Positions 1 to 5,725 of a DNA stretch of 9,929 nucleotides are shown piece by piece (positions within the stretch are counted from its first letter, which is position 1; each line of letters starts with the position of its first letter). This DNA is from Pseudolabrys sp. GTDB taxonomy: Bacteria; Pseudomonadota; Alphaproteobacteria; Rhizobiales; Xanthobacteraceae. The stretch covers positions 1 through 9,929 of the forward strand of contig JAQSCR010000523.1 of NCBI GenBank assembly GCA_029945495.1, given 5' to 3'. The translations under genes and the position numbers were made by a program. The notes beneath the pieces were generated by a model. The model was not told the DNA's origin and did no database searches. It was given only the letters and a program-made list of their open reading frames with translations.

Positions 1-1298
1 CTCGTTACGCGATCGAGTGTGACCGCATCGTTGTCGTCGTCGATCGCTGCGCCGTGTGGTGGCGCAGGCCAATGCTCTGGCTCGTTGACCGCCTCAGCCA
101 TGCGGTATCGGAGGCCGATCGACTTCCGTGGGTTGCCGGACGCGCACGCTCGCTGCTCGATCGGGTTCTTCAGGTTCGCGACGACTCGCCGCTTGAGCTC
201 CTCGAGCTGCTCGTCGGTGAGGTCAGCCAGCGCCTTGGTCACGATCGCGTACTCGTCGTTGCAAGCCGCCTCGTTGGCTTGCTGCCTGACCAAGATGGGA
301 TCGATGCGACCGGCGATGGGTGAAGTCGACGCCCGCTTGCGAGCCGTCGCAACGATGGGGGCGTACCCACGCTCACGCAGCCAAGTGCGAGGCCAGAGCG
401 GTGCCCGTGTGCACGCCCTGGCGTACGCCGCGGCAGCGTCGCGGATCTCGTTCCAGCCAATCGCCTCGGGCCGACCGGTCTCGCTCCTGATCGCCTCGAT
501 CGCCGCACGCACGTCTGCCTCGGGCAGGTCGTTCGCGGAGCGTGGGTACGCCGCGACGATCTCCTCGGCCCGTTTCCGAATCTCATCCCCACCCCCTCCG
601 TCGTCGCGGGGGGTAGGGGGGATTAGTTCACTGGACAGTTCTTCCTTAGGCGCCGCATCGGCGGCGCATGTTCTTTGCATCGGCGGCGCATGTTCCTGCG
701 GATCACGCGCCGTGGCGGCGCTCGTTTCAACGCAACACGCGCCGTCGTGGCGCTCGTTCATGCGCCGTGGTGGCGCATGTTCATCAACAACACGCGCCGT
801 GGTGGCGCATGATCCATCAGAACACGCGCCGTCGGTGCGTGTGTTCGTGCGCCGTGGCGGCGCATGTTCACTGTTGACAGGCATCTCCGCGTGCGCCGTA
901 GCGGCGCGTGATCGTCCGGGGTCGAGCTCTTCAAGGCGCTCCCAGTTGATGGTGTATTGGTTGGTCGCGTCGCTCTTGGCGAAGCCCACCGAGCGCGATC
1001 GTGCCTCGACATCGATCAGGCCCTCCTCTTCCAACACCACGATCACCTTCTGCACCGTCCTCAGCGGCACGCTCGCCTCGGCGGCGAGAAGCTTGAGCCC
1101 GGGCCAACAGACGCCGTTGACGTCCGCCCTACGGAGGAGCGCGAACAGCACGGCCAGCGCCGAGCAGGCGTGGAGGACGGGGAGGCCGTCCCGCTTGCGT
1201 CTCTCCATGAGGCCCAGCAGATCGGCAGATGCCAAGATCACGATCCTGCGGCCCAGAGTGGGCGGTTCTGCCGCTTCGCCGCCATCCTTGCGTTGCAT
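1..1298 (-). CDS. Phage/plasmid replication initiator (lambda O-like layout), 3' end outside window
   Basis: An open frame of 432 codons starts at ATG 1298 and leaves the window at the left edge. Residues about 43-118 look like a winged helix: a helix-rich start, WPGLKLLAAEASVPLRTVQK as the recognition part, VVLEEEGLIDVEARS as the wing, then NQYTINW. Such domains are typical of phage replication initiators. Residues about 131-216 are low complexity because this DNA holds the iterons. From about residue 239 (EIRKRAEEIVAAYPR) a second helical domain begins, with a WLRERGY motif near residue 306 that resembles the C-terminal part of replisome organisers. The start at 1298 is preceded by GGAGG with a 6-nt gap. 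An in-frame ATG at 1412 overlaps the upstream stop by 4 nt and has GGGAAG before it, so a form longer by 38 residues is possible. Origin binding is inferred from domain plus iterons; no named family was confirmed. Confidence 0.75.
   Translation of the reverse strand, partial: MQRKDGGEAAEPPTLGRRIVILASADLLGLMERRKRDGLPVLHACSALAVLFALLRRADVNGVCWPGLKLLAAEASVPLRTVQKVIVVLEEEGLIDVEARSRSVGFAKSDATNQYTINWERLEELDPGRSRAATAHAEMPVNSEHAPPRRTNTRTDGACSDGSCATTARVVDEHAPPRRMNERHDGACCVETSAATARDPQEHAPPMQRTCAADAAPKEELSSELIPPTPRDDGGGGDEIRKRAEEIVAAYPRSANDLPEADVRAAIEAIRSETGRPEAIGWNEIRDAAAAYARACTRAPLWPRTWLRERGYAPIVATARKRASTSPIAGRIDPILVRQQANEAACNDEYAIVTKALADLTDEQLEELKRRVVANLKNPIEQRACASGNPRKSIGLRYRMAEAVNEPEHWPAPPHGAAIDDDNDAVTLDRVT
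587..914. other. Candidate replication origin within the initiator gene
   Basis: Three elements lie side by side: a GC-rich hairpin at 587-620 (7 + 4 pairs, one of them G-T, with a 3-base internal loop and terminal loop TCGTCG), a stretch at 618-648 that is clearly richer in A/T than its surroundings (about half), and the iteron cluster at 652-914. This follows the layout of ori-lambda, where iterons and an AT-rich unwinding region lie inside gene O. The AT-rich part is short and only moderate, so it is the weakest element. The hairpin arms also encode a Pro/Gly linker, so part of the pattern could be coding. Origin function is inferred. Confidence 0.6.
652..914. repeat. Nine phased iterons inside the initiator gene
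   Basis: On the plus strand a 17-bp interrupted dyad YGCGCCGTGGYGGCGCA (TGCGCC, 5-bp spacer, GGCGCA) followed by TGTTC or a close variant occurs nine times, starting at 652, 674, 706, 738, 761, 793, 825, 848 and 892. The copies at 761 and 848 are perfect dyads; those at 652 and 674 are degenerate in the left half. Start-to-start distances are 22, 32, 32, 23, 32, 32, 23 and 44 bp, close to 2, 3 or 4 helical turns, so the sites lie roughly on one DNA face. The copies sit in all three reading frames of the overlapping gene, giving peptides EHAPPRR, DGAC and TAR in turn, which argues for selection on DNA. Likely binding sites of the encoded initiator. Confidence 0.85.
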
Positions 1299-1408
1299 GT
1301 CAGACCTCCGGTCCCTGGGCGAAGCGCCCGGGGACTCATCACTACCTCGAGGTCGCGCGGACATCGAGCGTGGCGCGGGCCGCACGGGCGTTGTGGGCAG
1401 AGCGTGAG
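1299..1408 (-). promoter_or_regulatory. Initiator leader: hairpin, GGAGG ribosome binding site, possible CsrA-type sites
   Basis: Reading on the minus strand, an inverted repeat at 1335-1311 forms two 5-bp stems (GTCCC/GGGAC and GGGCG/CGCCC) separated by one C-A mismatch, with loop CTT. It is followed directly by CGGAGGTCTGAC and ATG 1298, so GGAGG (1309-1305) is a near-ideal ribosome binding site. The 3' arm contains CAGGGA (1317-1312), which fits the CARGGA core of CsrA targets, and GGAGG supplies a second GGA. CsrA prefers GGA in a loop, and this one sits in a stem. If translation starts at ATG 1412 instead, this stretch is coding. There is no T-run, so it is not an obvious terminator. Confidence 0.45.
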
Positions 1409-1888
1409 TCATTCGCCTCTTCCCTCCGTGATGAAGACGTCCTTCAGGCTGTGAGCGGTTGGGGTCGGCGATGAAGTCAGGCTGGAACTATCCGGAATCT
1501 CCGGATGGTTGGCCGCCCATCGATCAGCCCGTGCGGCGATCCAAGTGGCCAGCCGTGCTCTGCTGATCAAGTACTCAAATTCCTCCCAACGGATGCCTTG
1601 ATCGCACGCGAAGAGGAGCTCATCGCGAGCGCCCTTTGAGTCCTGCCATTTGCCGACCATCAAGATCGCATCGCACCGACGCAAGATCTCGATGTCGCCG
1701 CTTAGCCACGTCTCATCGGGCAGGACTCCACCGAACAACGCGGTGTTGAGATGTGGGCAGATCGCGACTCCGCCCGCCTTCCACACCTCGATCGCGGCCT
1801 CCTCTGCCCGACGAATGTTGAGGACGACTTCACGCTCGGTCGAGGCTCGGTACGGCCCCGCGATGTAGACGAGAGGGCGACGCTTCAT
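1409..1888 (-). CDS. DUF4406 / nucleoside 2-deoxyribosyltransferase-fold protein
   Basis: The 159-aa protein opens with VYIAGPYRA (residues 7-15), the signature start of DUF4406 and related nucleoside 2-deoxyribosyltransferase-fold proteins, followed by PHLNT (45-49), WLSGDIEILRRCDAILMV (61-78) and GKWQDSKGARDE (79-90). In this superfamily the late S-x-G-x-x-x-E element carries the nucleophilic glutamate, here probably E90. Enzymes of the fold cleave or transfer the N-glycosidic bond of deoxynucleosides; phage members are mostly uncharacterised. Residues after about 110 are outside the core and look like an accessory tail. The ATG at 1888 overlaps the upstream stop (ATGA). A role in nucleotide salvage or NAD-like metabolite handling is possible but inferred; it would fit with the MazG-type protein in the same operon. 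Confidence 0.75.
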   Translation of the reverse strand: MKRRPLVYIAGPYRASTEREVVLNIRRAEEAAIEVWKAGGVAICPHLNTALFGGVLPDETWLSGDIEILRRCDAILMVGKWQDSKGARDELLFACDQGIRWEEFEYLISRARLATWIAARADRWAANHPEIPDSSSLTSSPTPTAHSLKDVFITEGRGE

Positions 1889-2319
1889 TGTGCTACCTCA
1901 GGAAGATCACACCACACGCGGCACTCCATGACGGCAGTGTGCATCTGCTTGGAGGTAAACCTGCAGTCGTGCGCCAGCTTGCTCTCAATGGCGACGAACA
2001 CCCGCTGCAGCCGTTGAATCCGTTTTAGTGCGACTACGAGATCTTCTCGCAAGCGGGTGACACGGATGTTGAGCTCCCGAGGCACGATGTACAGACAGTC
2101 GTCGAATTTCAGTATCGAGGCATCCTCTGCGCCGAGTGTTGTCTGGCGGTTCGCTCCTGCGAACTCCTTGATCACTGCCCGCATCTGGTCGATCAATTGG
2201 TTCGTGTTGTCTCGCAGTGCTAACTGATGCTGGAGGAGGTTGATCGCTCGCGATTGATCTGCGGCGCACTTCCGCAGTTCATCGATCGTGATGCGGTCGA
2301 TTTCTCGTTGCTCGCTCAA
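1885..2319 (-). CDS. Coiled-coil protein of unknown function
   Basis: I do not recognise this 144-aa protein. Residues about 8-55 (ITIDELRKCAADQSRAINLL onward) are strongly helical with spaced leucines and isoleucines, suggesting a coiled coil. A middle part, LKFDDCLYIVPRELNI (about 70-85), may be a short beta segment. A second helix (VTRLREDLVVALKRIQRLQRVF, about 87-108) follows. The start is TTG at 2319, chosen because it gives a TTGA overlap with the upstream stop and the frame is open; it is the only such junction using TTG here. No signal peptide or membrane segment is seen. Position between an HTH protein and a deoxyribosyltransferase-fold protein gives no clear role. Confidence 0.65.
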   Translation of the reverse strand: MSEQREIDRITIDELRKCAADQSRAINLLQHQLALRDNTNQLIDQMRAVIKEFAGANRQTTLGAEDASILKFDDCLYIVPRELNIRVTRLREDLVVALKRIQRLQRVFVAIESKLAHDCRFTSKQMHTAVMECRVWCDLPEVAQ

Positions 2320-2783
2320 GCAGCACCCCCGGTCGATGTCTGTGTTGGAGCCTGCTCTGTCGAAGAAGCTGCCCGCCTGCGAGCCTTCCGTCGGAGGTTG
2401 CGCACGTGAGAATCCTCGAGGCCGAAGCGCTCTGCAACGGCACTCGTGCGTCCCTTCGACATCACGATGTGCTCACGGATGCGGGGCGTCGTCTTAGGGC
2501 AATGGGTCTCTTCGATCGTGTGGAGCGACTCCGAGAATTGGGGCCGTCCGCAGCAAGTGCAACGTCCGCACCGCTCGGTGAGCACGTAGCGCGATGAGCG
2601 ACGACCGCGCTTGATCTTCGCGAGATACCCCTTGCGTGCGAGCAGGTCGCATGCGGCGTGGATGGCGTGGATCGAGATGCCGCGGGCCTCAGCCCAATCA
2701 CACAAGCGACCTGATGGATCGGCATCGATCGCCCGAAGGGTTGCGACCTGCACGCTGGTCAGTATCGAGCCCCGTTCAGTCAC
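2316..2783 (-). CDS. Winged-helix / Cys-cluster / HTH DNA-binding protein
   Basis: The 155-aa protein seems to have three parts. Residues about 8-68 (ILTSVQVATLRAIDADPSGR onward, ending KGYLAKIKRGRRSSRYVLT) look like a MarR/LexA-type winged helix. Residues 72-95 hold five cysteines (C72, C75, C77, C78, C95) and could bind zinc. Residues about 101-137 (RIREHIVMSKGRTSAVAERF, then GLEDSHVRNLRRKARRR) look like a second helix-turn-helix with a basic end. It is probably a transcription regulator of the element. The GTG start at 2783 gives a GTGA overlap with the upstream stop; a longer frame back to 2936 would overlap the upstream gene out of phase and is not used. The regulated genes are not evident. 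Confidence 0.65.
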   Translation of the reverse strand: MTERGSILTSVQVATLRAIDADPSGRLCDWAEARGISIHAIHAACDLLARKGYLAKIKRGRRSSRYVLTERCGRCTCCGRPQFSESLHTIEETHCPKTTPRIREHIVMSKGRTSAVAERFGLEDSHVRNLRRKARRRAASSTEQAPTQTSTGGAA

Positions 2784-3124
2784 TCGACACCCCCAGCCGC
2801 GTCGGTCATCCGCTTGAACGCGATCACCCAAACCCACTGATTCGACCACCACGGATACGACTTCGCGTTGATGGAGTCCCACAACTCGATGAAGCACCCG
2901 ATTGGATTCCACTTCATGTGCAGAATGGCCTTCCATTCAGTGCCCGCGAGTCGTGGATGATCCACGTCAATAAACGGATCGGGCATGACGCCCTCTGCCC
3001 TAGCATCCTCCTCATTGATCTCGTTCAGCCGCTCGACGCGGACGCCGTGCGCTACAAGTAGGTTGGTGATCTGCGAGATGCTGTTGGGGACAGCGACGCT
3101 GGTGGTGTGGTTGGCGAGTTTCAT
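2780..3124 (-). CDS. ASCH-like phage protein, C-terminal half only
   Basis: The 114-aa protein contains VRVERLNEINEEDARAEGV (residues 28-46) and FIELWDSINAK (78-88) followed by WVWVIAFKRM (97-106). This order matches the second half of a common phage protein family related to the ASCH domain (R-V-E-R-L-Q-x-I-x-E-x-D-A-x-A-E-G, then L-W-D-S-I-N, then N-P-W-V-W-V-x-E-F). The usual first half, with a K-T-x-T-R-R motif and a conserved W-V-R-E segment, is absent; only about 25 residues precede the match. ATG 3124 overlaps the upstream stop (ATGA), so this short form appears intended and not a broken gene, unless deletion fused the junction. ASCH proteins are thought to bind RNA or modified nucleosides; the role here is unknown. 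Confidence 0.65.
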   Translation of the reverse strand: MKLANHTTSVAVPNSISQITNLLVAHGVRVERLNEINEEDARAEGVMPDPFIDVDHPRLAGTEWKAILHMKWNPIGCFIELWDSINAKSYPWWSNQWVWVIAFKRMTDAAGGVE

Positions 3125-3618
3125 GCTAGTACCACTCTAAAGAGCAGCACAACCAAGCAGAAGGCGCCCAACCCCATGACGAACGCGACGATCGGAATGA
3201 GGCAATCAGACTTGATGTACTCGTTCGGTGGCGCGACCGGCCGCGATGGTGGAACCAGAGTGACGCCGATCGCCTGCTCAGTCCGCATCTGCGCCTCGCG
3301 GCGCTCTAGCTGATCGAGGGACTCCCATCGAGTCCGCTCGTCAGTGACGGGAAGGTTGTGATTGGTGAGGGCCGCGCGCATCTGGCCATCCAAGGTGAAC
3401 GTCACCATCACCGGGCGACAGTTGCACTCGTAGAGATCCCTCTGGTGCTTACAGGCATTGACCGCTTCGGTGTAACTCCACGCGATGAGGAACGTCTCGC
3501 CATTGACCGCATCGTCGATGGAGCACACGAACCTCTGCGCCTCATCACTCCAGAGAAGCCATGCGTGCACGGTTGACGAGGAACGCGGGGGCAAGGGGTG
3601 GGAAGGGACGTAGCCCAT
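3121..3618 (-). CDS. Tail-anchored membrane protein of unknown function
   Basis: The 165-aa protein has a soluble N-terminal part and a single C-terminal hydrophobic helix (about residues 139-164, CLIPIVAFVMGLGAFCLVVL and on), which ends almost at the stop. No N-terminal signal peptide is visible, so a tail-anchored topology with the main part in the cytoplasm is likely. The soluble part includes HAWLLWSDEAQRFVCSIDDA (18-37), a C-x-C pair (C65, C67), and a polar helix (TRWESLDQLERREAQMRTEQ, 96-115) before a proline-rich linker. I cannot assign a family. ATG 3618 overlaps the MazG-like stop by one base (TAATG). Superinfection exclusion or similar membrane roles are only speculation. Confidence 0.65.
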   Translation of the reverse strand: MGYVPSHPLPPRSSSTVHAWLLWSDEAQRFVCSIDDAVNGETFLIAWSYTEAVNACKHQRDLYECNCRPVMVTFTLDGQMRAALTNHNLPVTDERTRWESLDQLERREAQMRTEQAIGVTLVPPSRPVAPPNEYIKSDCLIPIVAFVMGLGAFCLVVLLFRVVLA

Positions 3619-4097
3619 TACGCATCGCCTCCCTTCGCCCCGCAGACAAACCGCGTTTTTAATCCGTGCTTCTCGCTCGTCGCGTTGAACTTCCGCGTGA
3701 CGATATCAGCGAGATCGACGTTGAGCGCCATCGCCACGAGGTCGGCGCTGATGATGACGTCGGCGAGCTCGTCGACGACCGCCTGCAGATCGTTCGAACC
3801 GCCAACGATGCCGTGCTCGTGTCGAATGACCTTCTTGAGGGCATTGGCGAGCTCACCGACCTCTCCAGCGAGCTCCAGCACTGCGAAGGGGAGCCCCATG
3901 TCGACGCCGTGCGGGTTGAACTCCTTCGCCCTGGTGATGTTCGCTTGCCTGAGCGCAGCGAAGTCGCAGCAAGGACCGCGTCGCAGCGCGTCCTCGATGT
4001 CCTTGAGCTTCGCGGCCTCTTCGAAGTCCAAGCGATCGACGTTCGATCGCTTGAGTTCGACAACCTGATCGATGATCGCTTCGAGGGTGCCCTTCAC
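3618..4097 (-). CDS. UVR-motif plus MazG-like nucleotide pyrophosphohydrolase
   Basis: The 159-aa protein has a MazG-type all-alpha NTP pyrophosphatase core: EVGE (residues 79-82) and ELAD (110-113) give the ExxE...ExxD metal-binding pattern with 27 residues between, in the usual range. These enzymes hydrolyse NTP or dNTP to NMP and pyrophosphate with Mg2+. Phage versions are linked to dNTP pool cleaning or alarmone control. The N-terminal segment (residues about 10-40, with VDRLDFEEAAKLKDIEDALR) resembles a UVR motif, the helical hairpin of UvrB and UvrC that mediates protein contact, which is unusual in front of a MazG core. The GTG start at 4097 forms a GTGA overlap with the parB-like stop. 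The family call is firm; the substrate and the meaning of the UVR-like part are open. Confidence 0.8.
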   Translation of the reverse strand: MKGTLEAIIDQVVELKRSNVDRLDFEEAAKLKDIEDALRRGPCCDFAALRQANITRAKEFNPHGVDMGLPFAVLELAGEVGELANALKKVIRHEHGIVGGSNDLQAVVDELADVIISADLVAMALNVDLADIVTRKFNATSEKHGLKTRFVCGAKGGDA

Positions 4098-5725
4098 GCG
4101 CCACCGCCAGTCTTCACAGGGCCAGATGTTGCCTTCGACTTTGGCTTCGGCTTCGGCTTTGACTCGCTCTTGGTCTTTCCCTTCGCTGTCACTTTCGACG
4201 CTGACTTGGCGGCGACAGCCTTCACCGGCTTCAACGCCTGCGCCTTCTTCAACTCCGCGACGCGTGCTGCGACGTAGTCCTTCCGCGGCTGGAGCGGCTC
4301 GACGCCGAGCGACTGCAGGAACGCAGCGCCAGGGTTGTCGGGGATCGTTTTTGCGAGTTCCTCACCAACCCGGTCTAGTCGGCTCCTATGGGTCCCCGGA
4401 TAGGCGCGGACCTCAGCAATCTTCCTCTCTAGATCGAAAGTTCCAAGGAAGACGGATTCGATCGACTGTGCGAAGGCTTGAGGCTTCTTGGAGGCGGTGT
4501 ATCCACGATCCAAACTGAGGATGCACGCGCACATCGCTGCGAACATCTGTCCGCCGTCGATTCGGTTGATGATCGCGAGCACGATCTCCTCTTGCTTGTC
4601 ATTTTGAAGCGCGCGCCAGTCGGATTCGAGCTTCCAGACGTCCACTTTCTCGCTCGGTGACGGCTGCGAAGGCGCGTCCGCCTTCACCTTCGCTCGCGGA
4701 TCCAGCTTCCGCTTGGCTGCTCGCTGGAGCACTTCCTCCTTGATGCCGGTGGGGAGGACAGCGCGGATCGCAGACACGGTGAGGTCGACTGTCGCGCCCT
4801 TGGCGGTGCGCTTCTCGATCTTCCCGACCGCACCAGTGATCGCCATCTCCGCCGCATTCGTCTTCTTCTCGAAGCAGCCTCGATCGCTGCAGTGAGCGAC
4901 AGCGATTTCGAATGACGAACCTTCAAAGAGCAGCGGGTCGTTGTTGCTGTTGCTCGGGCAACCCGTGCACGTAGGGCAGCCACCGAATGCGACGTCAAGA
5001 TCCCAAGGCACTTTGGCGAGCGACCGGATGTGAAAGCCGACGCGTCGCTCGACCTCATCGATGCTGAGCGGGGGCCTGGCGCCTGTCGCTGCGGCTTCGT
5101 GCGCGAGATCGTCGCGATCCTCGGCATTGCCGATCCTCGCGATCGCCCGAGCCTGGGGGATCGGCAGGAGTCCTGCCGCGACGAGCTTGCGAGCTTCACC
5201 CTCGAGGTCCGCGACATACGAGCGGTCGCGGACCCACGATTCGCTGCGGCCGAAGCACAGGGCCGCGCGTCGGACGTCGCCATCGCAATCGTCTAGGACG
5301 GTTGCGACCGCCATCGCCTCGTCGAGTGGGCCGAGGTCTGACCGCACGAGGTTCTCACAGGCGCGGATTTGTTCGACCGTGACGGTCTCGACGTCGAGCA
5401 GCTCGTTCGCCGCGATCTCGGTCCAACCCAATGATTGGGCTGCCGCGAACCGCCGGTGGCCGGCGACGAGAAGGAAGTGGTCCTCTGGTCCGTCGGCTCG
5501 GTCACGGACCGCAGTCACGACGACCGGGGAGATGAGACCGACCTGGGACATCGACTTGGCGAGGTCCTCGATATCGACCGACGATCGGTGGTTGAGCCCG
5601 TCGACCTTGATGCGATCAAGCGGGAGAGTGACCGGCCGGGAGAGCGGGGGAACGAACGGCACCGGCGGCGCGATCGAGGCCTCGGCGGTGGTGGCGTCGG
5701 CCGTGGGGGTTGCGGCGTGCTTCAC
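4094..5725 (-). CDS. ParB-like nuclease/partition protein with Cys cluster
   Basis: This 543-aa protein has a ParB N-terminal domain: the N-H-R segment near 45, AGHRRFAAAQSLG (residues 88-100) and ENLVRSDLGPLDEAMA (124-139), matching the G-x-R-R and E-N-x-x-R-x-D boxes of ParB/Srx (CTP-binding) folds. A helix-turn-helix follows (about 150-185, RRAALCFGRSESWVRDR), then a region with C250, C253, C256, C279 and C284 that may bind zinc, as in many phage and plasmid ParB-like proteins. The last ~45 residues are Lys/Ala/Pro rich (KSESKPKPKPKSKATSG), probably disordered and nucleic-acid binding. ATG 5725 overlaps the integrase stop (ATGA). No ParA partner or obvious parS site is seen in the window, so a regulatory or replication role is as likely as classical partition. 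Confidence 0.8.
   Translation of the reverse strand: MKHAATPTADATTAEASIAPPVPFVPPLSRPVTLPLDRIKVDGLNHRSSVDIEDLAKSMSQVGLISPVVVTAVRDRADGPEDHFLLVAGHRRFAAAQSLGWTEIAANELLDVETVTVEQIRACENLVRSDLGPLDEAMAVATVLDDCDGDVRRAALCFGRSESWVRDRSYVADLEGEARKLVAAGLLPIPQARAIARIGNAEDRDDLAHEAAATGARPPLSIDEVERRVGFHIRSLAKVPWDLDVAFGGCPTCTGCPSNSNNDPLLFEGSSFEIAVAHCSDRGCFEKKTNAAEMAITGAVGKIEKRTAKGATVDLTVSAIRAVLPTGIKEEVLQRAAKRKLDPRAKVKADAPSQPSPSEKVDVWKLESDWRALQNDKQEEIVLAIINRIDGGQMFAAMCACILSLDRGYTASKKPQAFAQSIESVFLGTFDLERKIAEVRAYPGTHRSRLDRVGEELAKTIPDNPGAAFLQSLGVEPLQPRKDYVAARVAELKKAQALKPVKAVAAKSASKVTAKGKTKSESKPKPKPKSKATSGPVKTGGGA

Noticed and set aside
874..879. TTGACA on the plus strand as a -35 promoter element
   Set aside because: No -10-like sequence lies at 16-18 bp, and there is no plus-strand gene for it to serve.
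652..914. CRISPR array
   Set aside because: The repeats are short dyads with spacers of 0-21 bp that lie inside a gene; there are no cas genes and no uniform spacers.
19..1407. Long plus-strand open frame of 462 codons
   Set aside because: It is antisense to the initiator and its iterons. Its product is Ser/Arg/Ala-rich low complexity with no domain; the minus strand gives a coherent winged-helix protein and fits the operon.
2784..2936. N-terminal extension of the HTH protein
   Set aside because: It overlaps the ASCH-like gene for its whole length and has no domain character; GTG 2783 fits the overlap pattern.
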